A stretch of DNA of 64,000 nt from JAJPIG01 sp035531675 (GCA_035531675.1 DATKSL010000006.1:1-64000), one strand, 5' to 3'; shown: positions 50,301 through 61,147, counted from the first letter of the stretch. Numbers and translations: made by a program. The notes: generated from the letters alone by a model not told the origin.

Positions 50301-51332
50301 TTACCGATTGCGGAAATGAGGCATGACCTCCTTCGCGAACAATTCGACGCTATTGCGCGTATGGCGCGGATCCATCCCGGCGAAACCGACCGAGAGGACC
50401 ACTTCCGTCGGCGCCATCTCGGTGATGCGCCGGTCGACGATCTGCGCGACCTCGTCCGGCGCACCGACCATCGCCTGCCCGAAATAGCTGCGGCCGCTTT
50501 TGCGCAGCTCGCCGACCGGCGGAATGTTGAACTGGATATCCTTGTGGGTCTCCTTCATGCCCGCTTCGCTCTCGAACATCGCGTAGTGCCACTCCATCGT
50601 GTAATGCAGGTGCGCCTCTGACTCGTCCCAGGCCTGGTCGTGGGTCGGGGCGGTATGGAGATTTTCCATCAGGGCGCGCTCGAAATTGCGCGGATCGTGA
50701 CCGGCGCTGCGTAATCCCGCCTCGTATGTTACGCGGCGCTCGGGAGTGCCGGGACCGACCAGGTTGTAGCCGCGCGCGCCGGCCTCGAATAGCGCCTTTT
50801 CGCCGACCGCGCCGATATAGATCGGCACCAGGTGCTGGAGGGGCTTGGTCGTCATCCGGACCTGGTTGAATTCCCAGTATTTGCTTTTCCAGTCGAAGGA
50901 CTCTTCGCTGAAGCATCGCTTGACGATCTCGAGCCCGTCGTACATCCGCGGGCGGCGCTGTTTGATCGGGATGCCGAAGGTCTTGAATTCGCCCGGATGG
51001 GAGCCGGGGCCGACGCCCAGGTTGAGCCGTCCATTCGAGATAATGTCGAGCGTCGCGAGATCCTCGGCGGCGCGCAGCGGGTGATGGAACGGCATCAGCA
51101 GCACCGCGGTGCCGAGCCGGATACTCTCCGTGCGCGCGGCGATCGCGGACAGCACCAGGAGCTGCGAGGGGCTCCACTGGTCGTCGGTGAAGTGATGCTC
51201 GCAGGTCCAGACGGTATCGAAGCCGAGCTGCTCGGCCAGCACGCCGAGCTCGATCGACTCGCGATAGACCTCGTGGACCGGGCGAGCCCAGCGCGGCGGA
51301 TTGCGAATCCACATCATCACGGCGAACTTCAT
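50301..51332 (-). CDS. LLM-class flavin-dependent oxidoreductase (third of three)
   Basis: 343 residues: KFAVMMWIRNPPRW, LAEQLGFDTVWTCEHHFTDDQWSPSQLLVLSAIAART, and LGTAVLLMPFHHPLRAAEDLATLDIISNGRLNLGVGPGSHPGEF, the LLM luciferase-like core. It is close in organisation to the one at 38033-39070. It is 38 bp downstream of the predicted selenoprotein gene on the same strand, so the two are likely co-transcribed. Confidence 0.9.
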   Translation of the reverse strand: MKFAVMMWIRNPPRWARPVHEVYRESIELGVLAEQLGFDTVWTCEHHFTDDQWSPSQLLVLSAIAARTESIRLGTAVLLMPFHHPLRAAEDLATLDIISNGRLNLGVGPGSHPGEFKTFGIPIKQRRPRMYDGLEIVKRCFSEESFDWKSKYWEFNQVRMTTKPLQHLVPIYIGAVGEKALFEAGARGYNLVGPGTPERRVTYEAGLRSAGHDPRNFERALMENLHTAPTHDQAWDESEAHLHYTMEWHYAMFESEAGMKETHKDIQFNIPPVGELRKSGRSYFGQAMVGAPDEVAQIVDRRITEMAPTEVVLSVGFAGMDPRHTRNSVELFAKEVMPHFRNR

Positions 51333-51370
51333 GAATGTCCTCCCGATTGCGATTTAGTGGCCGGCGAGCG

Positions 51371-51946
51371 TCAGCCGTGGCGTCCGGGCCGACGCACCGG
51401 ATGGTCGGGCGGGAGCGTGCAGTAGCCGTCGCTTGCGACCTCGAAGGTGCGATTGAAGCGGGCGCGGAAATTTTCGAGCGCCACCGCCGCGGCGAGCTCG
51501 ACAATCTGCGGCACCTCGAAAAATTCCTTGAGCCCCGCGAACACCTGGTCCGAGATCATAGCCGGCGTCGCGGTCATCGCCTCTGAGAGCCGCAGCACCG
51601 CCTTCTCGCGCTCATCGAAGGCGCGGCTGTTCTCGAAGGCGGCGATTTCCTCGAGCTGATCGTCCCGCACTCCCTGGTCTCTGCCCACGGCAGAGTGGAT
51701 GTCAATTCAGAACGGGCAGCCGGCGATTTGCGCGGCGCGCAGCGAAGCCAGCGTCTTGAGCCGCGGCTCGACGACCGCGGAGCCGGCAATCACGGCGACC
51801 AACTGGTTCATTGCAGGCAGCAGCTCGGGCATGTGCGCCATCACGGTGGTCGGCGTCGGCACGCTGCCGAGCGCCTGCTCGGCGCGCTGATAAATTTCCT
51901 TGACGGCGGCAGGAGCCTGCTCGAGTTCGACGCCCTTTATGCGCAT
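51371..51946 (-). CDS. AhpD/CMD-like protein with predicted selenocysteine at residue 80 (C-P-F-U motif, in-frame TGA)
   Basis: One 191-residue protein split by an in-frame TGA at 51709-51707. Residues 1-79 (MRIKGVELEQAPAAVKEIY ... ASLRAAQIAGCPF) end at the TGA. The frame continues IDIHSAVGRDQGVRDDQLEEIAAF to a stop at 51371. AhpD-type peroxidases have Cys-x-x-Cys then His four residues later; here Cys77-Pro-Phe-TGA80 and His84 match exactly, so the TGA replaces the peroxidatic or resolving Cys. A SECIS-like hairpin follows at 51679-51695. Read as separate ORFs, neither half would be functional. It would reduce peroxides or act as a thiol/selenol oxidoreductase. The partner LLM gene lies directly downstream. 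A Cys-containing relative is encoded at 60648-60983. Confidence 0.88.
51679..51695 (-). promoter_or_regulatory. Putative bacterial SECIS element of the AhpD-like gene
   Basis: On the minus strand CTCTGCC-GTG-GGCAGAG, a 7-bp perfect stem with a 3-nt loop beginning with G. The loop starts 18 nt after the TGA, inside the expected 16-37 nt window. Loop size and leading G match the hairpin behind the GST TGA at 28127-28145. Confidence 0.77.
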
Positions 51947-51959
51947 CGGAGTCTCCTTG

Positions 51960-52745
51960 CTACGGATGGCAATACTGCAAAGGTGGGACGCTGCCGTATA
52001 ACTCTTGGGTCAACAGCTGGGCGATGCCGGTTGATGCGCCGACGTAGATCTGCGCGCCGTTCTTTTTGTTGGCGGTAGCTTGTCTGCAGTTTTTAAAGAA
52101 GGATTTCTGGCATGGATATGGACCGGCGATCTGGTAGCCGATTTTCGCCGTGGCCGGGTCGGCGACCGTGATCGGACAGGAGCAGATGATCTCGCCGTTC
52201 GTGAGGGGCTGGCTGAAACCGGGGAAGGATTGACCCTCGGTGCTGGTGAAGCACAATCCGCCATCGCATTGCGCGTATGCGCCGTTGGAGGTGTTTGCCC
52301 GGCAGGTGTAGAGGGCCTGGTTTCCATTCGGCGCGACCACCGAGTCGGGTAAACTGAAGGTGCTCGCCATGAAGCCGTTGTTCGCACCCTCGGCGTTCAC
52401 CGTGCAGATGTCCTGGTTGGTATCGAACGCGTCGGTCAGGCTGATGCTGTCGCCGGACTTCACCTCGCACTTGCAGTAAGCGACGCCGTCCAGCACGAAA
52501 CAGCTGGCGACCGCGCACAGAGCGTAAGTCTGAGCGGAGCAGATCGTAAACGCGGACGAGGGCGACGCAGTCGCACCCGGAGTGGCGGCCGCCGCGGGAC
52601 TGCCCCCCGAGTCACCGCAGCCGCTGGCGCCCAGCCATGCGACCACTCCCAGGAGCAGCAGGGCCGGTATGCCGGCGCGTGCTCGGCTTGCGCGACCATG
52701 GCTGGAGAGATCGTGAGTCGTGCTTCTGAAAGACCGGTTGTCCAT
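51960..52745 (-). CDS. Cysteine-rich putative lipoprotein, function unknown
   Basis: 261 residues. A hydrophobic stretch (IPALLLLGVVAWLGASGC) ends in a lipobox-like ASGC, followed by a Gly/Ala/Pro/Ser linker (GGSPAAAATPGATASPSS). The mature part has about 13 cysteines spread through short repeats such as ICSAQTYALCAVASCFVLDGVAYCKCEV, YTCRANTSNGAYAQCDGGLCF and EIICSCPI, suggesting several disulfides. I recognise no family. Its N-terminal 25 residues precede the membrane segment and are basic, so a later start is possible, but no ATG offers one. It ends 14 bp ahead of the predicted AhpD-like selenoprotein gene. Confidence 0.7.
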   Translation of the reverse strand: MDNRSFRSTTHDLSSHGRASRARAGIPALLLLGVVAWLGASGCGDSGGSPAAAATPGATASPSSAFTICSAQTYALCAVASCFVLDGVAYCKCEVKSGDSISLTDAFDTNQDICTVNAEGANNGFMASTFSLPDSVVAPNGNQALYTCRANTSNGAYAQCDGGLCFTSTEGQSFPGFSQPLTNGEIICSCPITVADPATAKIGYQIAGPYPCQKSFFKNCRQATANKKNGAQIYVGASTGIAQLLTQELYGSVPPLQYCHP

Positions 52746-52801
52746 CAGCGTCGTCCTTGCCGGATTTCGGCTACCGCATCGAATTCAACAGCGACGAGAG
52801 A

Positions 52802-55120
<2,319 letters not shown>

Positions 55121-55356
55121 CTGAACGTTCCATATGATACCGGTTGGCGCTGCCCTCCGCCAGTCGCCCGTTTGGCCCGCGCCTCGAGGGAGTGAGTCAA
55201 TTTGCGCAATTGCTCGAACCAGGGCGGCCGCTGCCCGCCCTGCCTGTCAACATAATCATCGGGTCAAGGCGCTCAGGCTGGCGTGCCGCGCGCTGATTGG
55301 GGTAGCTTCGCGCAGGCGCCGGTCCTTCCGGCAATTTGCGCCATCGGGAGACCAAC

Positions 55357-56499
55357 ATGGCTCAACGCGGCGAGCCGCCGTTTCGGGCGGACCAGGTCGG
55401 CAGTCTGAGGCGTCCGGAAGCGCTCCGGCAGGCTCGCGAGCGGCTGCTGGGGCCGCACGATCTCGATCATAATTTCGGCCCGCATAACAATGCCGAACTG
55501 CGCGCGATCGAGGACCAATGCATCCGCGAGGCGGTGGCGATGCAGGAGAACACCGGCATCCGTTCGATCACCGACGGCGAGTTCCGCCGCCGTATCTGGT
55601 GGAGCGAGTTCCTGCTTTCGCTCGACGGGGTTGAGGGCAACTATCGCGGCCCCACCACCGACTTCCGCGATCGAGCGGGCCATTTGATGCCGGCGCCGCG
55701 AATCGATGTGACCGGCAAAATTCGCTGGCGAAAAAGCGTCAACCTGGAGCCGTTCAAATTCCTCAAATCGGTTTCCCGGCAGACCCCCAAGGTCACCATC
55801 CCGGCGCCGCAATCGCTCTATTTTGCGACCACACCCGACAGTATCAATCGCGATGTCTACCCGGACCTGAGCGCGTTCTGGGAGGATTTGGCGATTGCCT
55901 ACCGGGCCGAGCTGGCAGCGCTCGGCGCAGCCGGATGCACCTACGTGCAGCTCGACGAGGTGATGACCTCGTGCCTGTGCGACGAACGTCAACGGGCGAA
56001 ATGGCGAGCGCGCGGCGATGAACCCGAGAAGCTGCTGCGGACCTATGGGCAGGCTATCAACCGGCTGCTGGAAGGGCGGCCGCCGGCGATGCGCGTGGCG
56101 ATTCATACCTGCCGCGGCAACCTGCAGGGACACTGGCTGGCGGAGGGCGGCTACGACCCGATCGCCGAGTACCTGTTCAACGAAATCGCGGCCGATGCGT
56201 TCTTCCTGGAATACGATTCGGAGCGCGCCGGCGGCTTCGAGCCGCTGCGCTTCGTGCCGGCGGGCAAGACCGTGGTGCTCGGCCTGGTATCGACCAAGAC
56301 GCCCGAGCTCGAGCCCGAGGATCAGATCGCGGCGCGTATCGAGGCGGCGGCGAAATTCATCCCGCTCGACCAGCTATGCCTCAGCCCGCAGTGCGGCTTC
56401 TCGAGCAACTACCTCGGCAACCCGGTCACGATCGATGATCAGCGGCGCAAGCTCGAGCTGGTGGTGAAGGTCGCCCGCAAGGTCTGGGGCAGCGCCTGA
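55357..56499 (+). CDS. Standalone MetE C-terminal-like methyltransferase/alkyltransferase (second of two)
   Basis: 380 residues. Start FRADQVGSLRRPEALRQAR, then ITDGEFRRRIWWSEF, the YVQLDEVMTSCLCD segment, zinc ligands His and Cys in AIHTCRGNLQGHW and Cys in LSPQCGFSSNYLG. As in the protein at 47308-48444, the folate-binding N-terminal half of MetE is missing. Sequence identity to that protein looks low, so they are not a recent duplicate. Probable zinc-thiolate alkyl transfer; substrate unknown. ATG 55357 follows GGGAG. The gene is divergent from ppk1. Confidence 0.87.
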   Translation: MAQRGEPPFRADQVGSLRRPEALRQARERLLGPHDLDHNFGPHNNAELRAIEDQCIREAVAMQENTGIRSITDGEFRRRIWWSEFLLSLDGVEGNYRGPTTDFRDRAGHLMPAPRIDVTGKIRWRKSVNLEPFKFLKSVSRQTPKVTIPAPQSLYFATTPDSINRDVYPDLSAFWEDLAIAYRAELAALGAAGCTYVQLDEVMTSCLCDERQRAKWRARGDEPEKLLRTYGQAINRLLEGRPPAMRVAIHTCRGNLQGHWLAEGGYDPIAEYLFNEIAADAFFLEYDSERAGGFEPLRFVPAGKTVVLGLVSTKTPELEPEDQIAARIEAAAKFIPLDQLCLSPQCGFSSNYLGNPVTIDDQRRKLELVVKVARKVWGSA

Positions 56500-56530
56500 G
56501 CGCCGCCCCCGGCGTCGGAAGTCGCCGCGG

Positions 56531-57064
56531 CTAGTTGCTGACGTTGGAACGGTTGAGATCGTCGGGATTGATAAGCCCGCTCTGTCCGTATTGCCGCACC
56601 GACTCCTCGATCTCTTTCATCAGCTGGTCGGCCGGCGTGTCGAGATCGATCATCACCAGGTACGGCTGCTTGGCCTTGAGGCCGGTATCCCAGTAAACCT
56701 CGCAGCGGTTACCCTCGGGATCGAAAAAGTAGATGCTGACGGCGTTGCCGTGCGAGACGGTGCGCTGGATTTTGACCTCATGCTGCCGAAAGCGCCGGTA
56801 GTAGGCGAGGATGTCGTCGAGGCTGTTGCATCGAAACGAGATCTGGTTGACGAGCCGCACGTCGGCGGCGGCTTCGCGGCCGCGGGCGAGCAGGAACTCG
56901 TGATGCTCTTCCTTGGGGCGGGCGCTCAGGAACACCAGCCCGACCTCGAGGTCCTCGTCGCTGACCGTGAGGCCGATCACATCGCGATAGAAGGCCTTCT
57001 GCTTTTCGAGATCGTTGACGTAGATGCCGACGTGACCGAGCTTCGCTACCGATGGTGTCGTCAT
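56531..57064 (-). CDS. VOC family (glyoxalase/extradiol dioxygenase fold) protein
   Basis: 177 residues: LGHVGIYVNDLEKQKAFYRDVIGLTV at the N-terminus with first metal ligand His11, and SHGNAVSIYFFDPEGNRCEVYWDTG with second ligands His and Glu. The metal set fits an extradiol dioxygenase or other VOC metalloenzyme, but a single module is shorter than a catechol 2,3-dioxygenase. It is divergent from the DszC-like monooxygenase gene, separated by about 200 bp, and probably belongs to the same catabolic block. Confidence 0.85.
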   Translation of the reverse strand: MTTPSVAKLGHVGIYVNDLEKQKAFYRDVIGLTVSDEDLEVGLVFLSARPKEEHHEFLLARGREAAADVRLVNQISFRCNSLDDILAYYRRFRQHEVKIQRTVSHGNAVSIYFFDPEGNRCEVYWDTGLKAKQPYLVMIDLDTPADQLMKEIEESVRQYGQSGLINPDDLNRSNVSN

Positions 57065-57261
57065 GCGTTCCTCCGAGGTGGTCCTTACGCGCCTCGATTC
57101 TTAGCCTTTTCGCCGCAAACGACAAGAATCCGATCGCGGGGGCTGAGACGCGGGCTTTACACATGGCTCACGGACCCGAGGTTCGCATCGCGCCCGAAGC
57201 CTGTGGTATATCGAGCCCGACCAGTCGCTGACTTAGCGATCCAAGCCCAGGAGGAACGGTA

Positions 57262-58494
57262 GTGGAGGCTAAAAAACCGGCCCGTGCCGAGTACCGCAAA
57301 GAAGATCTGCTGGCCAAGGCCAGGGAGCTCGCGGTGGAGTTCGCGGGCACCTATTCGCAGCACGACCTTCAGCGCACCTTTCCGCATCAGGAGATGGCGA
57401 GGCTGAAGGCCAGCGGCTTGCTGGTTTCGGCGGTGCCGGCGGCGTTCGGCGGGGTGGATTTCTCGTTCGAGGATCTGATCGAGACGGTGCTGACGCTGGC
57501 GCAGGGCAATCCCTCGATCGCGCATATGTACGCCGAGCACGCGATCATCACCAAGGACATCGTCTCGCGCGTGCCCAAGAAGGAGCTGCGCGAGTCGCTT
57601 TACCAGGAAATCCTTGCCAGCCATGCCTACATCACCGCCGCCGGTTCGGAGCGCCATTCCAAGGACGTGCTGGCCTATGAGACCACCTTCACGCCGGTCG
57701 AGAACGGCAAGGCGGTGCTGGTCAACGGGCACAAGTTCTTCGCCACCGGCGCGATCGCGAGCGATTTCCTGTGGGTACCGGCGGTGATGGACGGCGGGGC
57801 GGCGAGCGCCTTCGTGACCACCAAAAGCCCGGGCCTGACGGTGCTGGACGATTGGGACGCGATGGGGATGCAGGCGACGTGGAGCGGCTCGGTGGTGTTC
57901 AAGGACGTGCGCGTACCGATCGAGCGGGTGGTGCCGGCTACCACCGACCCGCGCACGCTCGAGCCCGATCAGCTGTTCGGCCCGATGTTTCAGACCGCCT
58001 TCACCGCGATTCCGCTGGGCGGCGCGATCGCGGCCTTCAACCTCGCCGTCGAGTACGTCAAGACCAAGACCCGTCCGTTTCCGACCTCTAACGTAAAAGC
58101 CGCGGCCGAGGATCCTTATATCCTGCGCGAGCTTGGGCTGATGAAATCCTATCTCTCGGGCAGTGAACTGCTGGTGCGCGAGGCCGCGCGCTTTATCGAT
58201 TACGTAGGCCGGATGCGCGAAAAATTGCCGCGCGAAGAGCTGATGCAGCTCCGCGTCGAGGCGATGTCCAAGGTCGCCCAGGCCAAGCTCGTCACCACCG
58301 ATACGGCGTTGCGCGTCACCACCGACCTGTTCAAGGTCTGCGGCGCGCGGGCGACGCTGCGCGACGAGAACATGGACCGCTTCCTGCGCGATATCAGAAC
58401 CATCACGGTGCACGACCCCTACGATTACAAGGCCAAGCTGGTCGGCGAATGCGTGGTGCGGGGGAACTACTCGTACGTCCCCTTCCTGACCTGA
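57262..58494 (+). CDS. Acyl-CoA dehydrogenase-fold flavin monooxygenase, DszC-like
   Basis: 410 residues. Seen: LKASGLLVSAVPAAFGGVDFSFEDLIETVLTLAQGNPSIAHMYAEHA, the beta domain with VLVNGHKFFATGAIASDFLWV, and MGMQATWSGSVVFKDVRVP. The C-terminus (DRFLRDIRTITVHDPYDYKAKLVGE) is the region where dibenzothiophene S-oxygenase (DszC) and related monooxygenases carry the catalytic His. It probably uses reduced FMN to oxygenate a sulfur or aromatic substrate. The GTG at 57262 has AGGAGG 8 nt upstream. No flavin reductase gene is in the window. It is convergent with the Rieske beta-subunit gene. Confidence 0.87.
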   Translation: MEAKKPARAEYRKEDLLAKARELAVEFAGTYSQHDLQRTFPHQEMARLKASGLLVSAVPAAFGGVDFSFEDLIETVLTLAQGNPSIAHMYAEHAIITKDIVSRVPKKELRESLYQEILASHAYITAAGSERHSKDVLAYETTFTPVENGKAVLVNGHKFFATGAIASDFLWVPAVMDGGAASAFVTTKSPGLTVLDDWDAMGMQATWSGSVVFKDVRVPIERVVPATTDPRTLEPDQLFGPMFQTAFTAIPLGGAIAAFNLAVEYVKTKTRPFPTSNVKAAAEDPYILRELGLMKSYLSGSELLVREAARFIDYVGRMREKLPREELMQLRVEAMSKVAQAKLVTTDTALRVTTDLFKVCGARATLRDENMDRFLRDIRTITVHDPYDYKAKLVGECVVRGNYSYVPFLT

Positions 58495-58504
58495 GCGGCG
58501 CTTT

Positions 58505-59029
58505 TCAGAACGGCTGGGTGAGCGACGGGAAAAACTGATCGCAATTCGTCAGGTCGACGCGCTTCGAGACGATTCGCAGGCCGCCGGGGACGACCCGCAG
58601 CCGATGGGTGTAACGGCCGCCGAACAGGCGCCGCTCGACGCCCGGCCGATCTTCGAGCAACACGAACTTCGAGCTGACGCAGTGCTCAGCCGGCGCGCCG
58701 GTTGGCGGCCCGAGCCGGAAGTTGGAAACCAGCCGCACGGTCTTCGATCGCGGTACCTGGCTGTGAATCTTCGGATGCTTGAGACGCTCGACACGAATCT
58801 TGAGGGTCGGCTTATCGTCGTAAAAAAGCGAAACGTGGGTTAACGGGCTCTCCTGGCCGGGGCGGGCGGGCACCCAGTAGACGCCGTCGTCGGCGAACAG
58901 CTTCAGCCATTCGTCGAAGCGCTGCTCGTCGAGCAGATTCGCCTCGTGCTCGATGAACTCCTGCAGCTCTGCCAGCCGCGCACCCGCATTACGCGAAGCT
59001 CGTGGCCGCGAGGAAATGCCCGACGCCAT
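58505..59029 (-). CDS. Aromatic-ring-hydroxylating dioxygenase beta subunit
   Basis: 174 residues of the NTF2-like small subunit: LQEFIEHEANLLDEQRFDEWLKLFADDGVYWVPARPGQESPLTHVSLFYDD, then FRLGPP and the C-terminal RVVPGGLRIVSKRVDLTNCDQFFP. It stabilises the alpha subunit hexamer and has no cofactor. It follows the alpha subunit on the minus strand by 13 bp. Confidence 0.9.
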   Translation of the reverse strand: MASGISSRPRASRNAGARLAELQEFIEHEANLLDEQRFDEWLKLFADDGVYWVPARPGQESPLTHVSLFYDDKPTLKIRVERLKHPKIHSQVPRSKTVRLVSNFRLGPPTGAPAEHCVSSKFVLLEDRPGVERRLFGGRYTHRLRVVPGGLRIVSKRVDLTNCDQFFPSLTQPF

Positions 59030-59042
59030 CGTGGCCCGTCTC

Positions 59043-60329
59043 CTAGCCCACGCTCATCAGGTCGCGCCAGGCGTAATGCTGCGCGCGCTGCCCGACCTCG
59101 CTCGATCGATCGCCGAACGAGACGCCGTTGCCCTCGTCGACCTCGCTGCCCAGCCCACGCGCCACCAGCACCCAATCGGTGCCGCTGGTCGCCAGCCCCT
59201 GGCTCGATCGCTCGAAGGCTTCGAGATCATCGCTCTGGATAAACGACGCGGCGGCGTGCGTGATATTGACGAATCTGATCACGTCGATCGAAATCTGCGC
59301 CGGCGCGCCCTTGAGCCGCACCGGGTAGACCTGGACCTCGGTGCGATCGACGGCGACCGGCCGAATCACGCGGACCGAGGTCTGCGCGATCAGGATGTCG
59401 ACGCTCGGGAAGATCGTCATGCTGTGGCGGCGGTTGCGCAGAATTTCGCGGGTGCGTTCCTCGCCGTGTTTGGCCACCAGCAGTGCGCGGTACTCGTCCC
59501 ACACTCCGCCGGCCTGTTCCTCGCGAAACAGTGAGGCTTCCGAGCTGTGTCCGCCCTGAAAGCCGCGCACCCCGGTCTGCGCGACGACCGCCTCGCCGTT
59601 GGCGGCGAAGAACGGGGCGTCGCCGCCCGTGCCGCCGGAACGGCGCTTGAACTGGCGTCCGTCCGGGCCGACCGTCGAGGCGTGCGCCGCGGCCGGATGA
59701 TACATGTCGGCCATGTTCTCGAACTGCAGCTTCCAGTTGCCGCGGTATTCGTACCGATGGCATCCGGCCCACAACTCGACGTCGCCTTCGGGCGCGCGAT
59801 CGACCAGCTCATCGATCCCGCGAATCGCCTCGCCGAGATATTCAGCAAGCGGCTTCACGTGCGGATTGAGGCTCGCGAACACGAAGCCGCGATAGCTTTC
59901 GACCCGCGGCAGCCGCACCATCCCGAACTGCGGATCGACTAGCGTCTCGGCCGGGAAGTCGCGGCGCATCGGCACGCCCGCCAGCTCGCCGTTGGGCTGA
60001 AACGACCAGCCGTGGTACATGCAGGTGAAGACCCGCGCATTGCCGCATTCCTCGCTCAGCACCCGGGCGCCGCGATGGCCGCAGCGGTTGAACAGCACGT
60101 GAATCGCGCCCTCGCGATCGCGGCTCAGCACCACCGGCTGGCGCGCCAGGGTCGTGCAGAAGAAGTCGCCCGGGTTCGGAACCTGGCTCTGGTGGCCGAC
60201 GTAAAGCCAGACCCGGCCGAAAATCCGCTCTATCTCGAGCTCGAAGATCGCCGGGTCGGTGTAGATGCTGCGATGGACCCGATCCTCGAGCACCAGGCCG
60301 CGCAGGTATTCATTCGAGAAGTTGCTCAT
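59043..60329 (-). CDS. Aromatic-ring-hydroxylating dioxygenase alpha subunit (Rieske)
   Basis: 428 residues. Rieske centre Cys83-x-His85 ... Cys103-x2-His106 (CGHRGARV ... CMYHGWSF). Mononuclear iron site DMYHPAAAH gives Asp207, His210 and His215. It adds two oxygen atoms to an aromatic ring, forming a cis-dihydrodiol, or mono-oxygenates it. The beta subunit is directly downstream, but no ferredoxin or reductase is nearby. The open frame begins at 60452, yet homology starts at ATG 60329 (MSNFSNEYLRGL), which is chosen. A promoter and an upstream palindrome lie at 60443-60498. Confidence 0.93.
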   Translation of the reverse strand: MSNFSNEYLRGLVLEDRVHRSIYTDPAIFELEIERIFGRVWLYVGHQSQVPNPGDFFCTTLARQPVVLSRDREGAIHVLFNRCGHRGARVLSEECGNARVFTCMYHGWSFQPNGELAGVPMRRDFPAETLVDPQFGMVRLPRVESYRGFVFASLNPHVKPLAEYLGEAIRGIDELVDRAPEGDVELWAGCHRYEYRGNWKLQFENMADMYHPAAAHASTVGPDGRQFKRRSGGTGGDAPFFAANGEAVVAQTGVRGFQGGHSSEASLFREEQAGGVWDEYRALLVAKHGEERTREILRNRRHSMTIFPSVDILIAQTSVRVIRPVAVDRTEVQVYPVRLKGAPAQISIDVIRFVNITHAAASFIQSDDLEAFERSSQGLATSGTDWVLVARGLGSEVDEGNGVSFGDRSSEVGQRAQHYAWRDLMSVG

Positions 60330-60442
60330 GCCAGTTTCCGGCGAGTTGGTCGGGAGGTCAGCGTACCACCAGCATCGCGGGTAGTCGTAGGCGGTGCTGC
60401 CAGGATATTTCGTCGCCTCCAGCGAAGCCGCTGTCGGAGCAC

Positions 60443-60472
60443 CTTGTACCAACCCAGTTCAGAAAATGTCAA
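60443..60472 (-). promoter_or_regulatory. Sigma-70-like promoter for the Rieske alpha/beta genes
   Basis: Minus strand TTGACA (60472-60467), 18-nt spacer, TACAAG (60448-60443). Predicted start near 60436, leaving a 107-nt leader before the alpha-subunit ATG. The 318-bp gene-free stretch 60330-60647 holds this promoter, the palindrome at 60481 and the hairpin at 60601; I see nothing else. Confidence 0.55.
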
Positions 60473-60480
60473 ATCTGCGA

Positions 60481-60498
60481 TTCAAGCGCGAGCTTGAA
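60481..60498. promoter_or_regulatory. Palindromic operator candidate TTCAAGC-GCGA-GCTTGAA
   Basis: A perfect 7-bp inverted repeat with a 4-bp centre, located 9 bp upstream of the -35 of the Rieske alpha-subunit promoter, centred about 53 bp before the start site. This is the normal position for an activator such as a LysR or MarR-type regulator; none is encoded in the window. Confidence 0.5.
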
Positions 60499-60600
60499 CA
60501 GTCTGGCCGATCCGATCCAGAAGCAATCAAGTGCTGACGCGATCGCGAACAGCATCGCGATGCCGAGCACCACGGCGAACAAACGGCCGGCGATAGAGCG

Positions 60601-60640
60601 CCGATCGAACGACGCGCGTGCGCCCGCGCCGTTCGATCGG
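60601..60640 (-). terminator. 11-bp inverted repeat after the AhpD-like gene
   Basis: CCGATCGAACG (60601-60611) and CGTTCGATCGG (60630-60640) with an 18-nt GC-rich loop form an 11-bp perfect stem just downstream of the gene ending at 60648. There is no T run, so it may work as a factor-assisted terminator or 3'-end stabiliser. Confidence 0.55.
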
Positions 60641-60647
60641 AACCTGC

Positions 60648-60983
60648 TCAGTCGTGATTATGTTTTCCGAGGACCCGCGCAGAGGCTCGGAAATGAGCCA
60701 TCGCCGCGCCGGCGCGAAGTTCCATCGCGACAAAAGCCGCCTCGGCTATTTCCTCATCGGTGGCCCCCGCCAGCTTGGCGTTATGCGTATGGTACGCCAT
60801 GCAGGCCTCGCACTGCGTCACGTGCGTGATCCCGACGGCCATCAACTCCTTGTACTTTGCCGGGATCTTTCCCCGATGATAAACCGCGTCCTCGAACTCG
60901 AGGAACTTGCGAAACATCTCGGGCTGTAATTCGTTCAACTTGCTCGGACCCGTATCGGTAATCCATTCCGGCTCATAGGCCAT
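60648..60983 (-). CDS. AhpD-like/CMD family protein with Cys-Glu-Ala-Cys active site
   Basis: 111 residues: PAKYKELMAVGITHVTQCEACMAYHTHNAKLAGATDEEIAEAAFVAMELRAGAAMAHF. Cys58-x2-Cys61 and His65 form the AhpD catalytic set with a preceding Glu46. AhpD reduces AhpC or acts as a peroxidase. Here both positions are cysteines, in contrast to the predicted Cys-Pro-Phe-Sec of the larger relative at 51371-51946. It is followed on the same strand by the Rieske alpha gene after a hairpin and a separate promoter, so it need not be co-transcribed. Confidence 0.9.
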   Translation of the reverse strand: MAYEPEWITDTGPSKLNELQPEMFRKFLEFEDAVYHRGKIPAKYKELMAVGITHVTQCEACMAYHTHNAKLAGATDEEIAEAAFVAMELRAGAAMAHFRASARVLGKHNHD

Positions 60984-61147
60984 GGCAGATTCCTCCCGTT
61001 TCTCAAAGTTATTGATGTCGCGTCTAGCACCCGTTTTCGTCAGCTCGATATGAATGCTGCGATGAACCGCGATCCTTCGGCAGCAGACCGCGCAGATATC
61101 CGTTTGAGCAATCGCTCATCGTGGTCTTGGCCGCATTGATGCGGACG

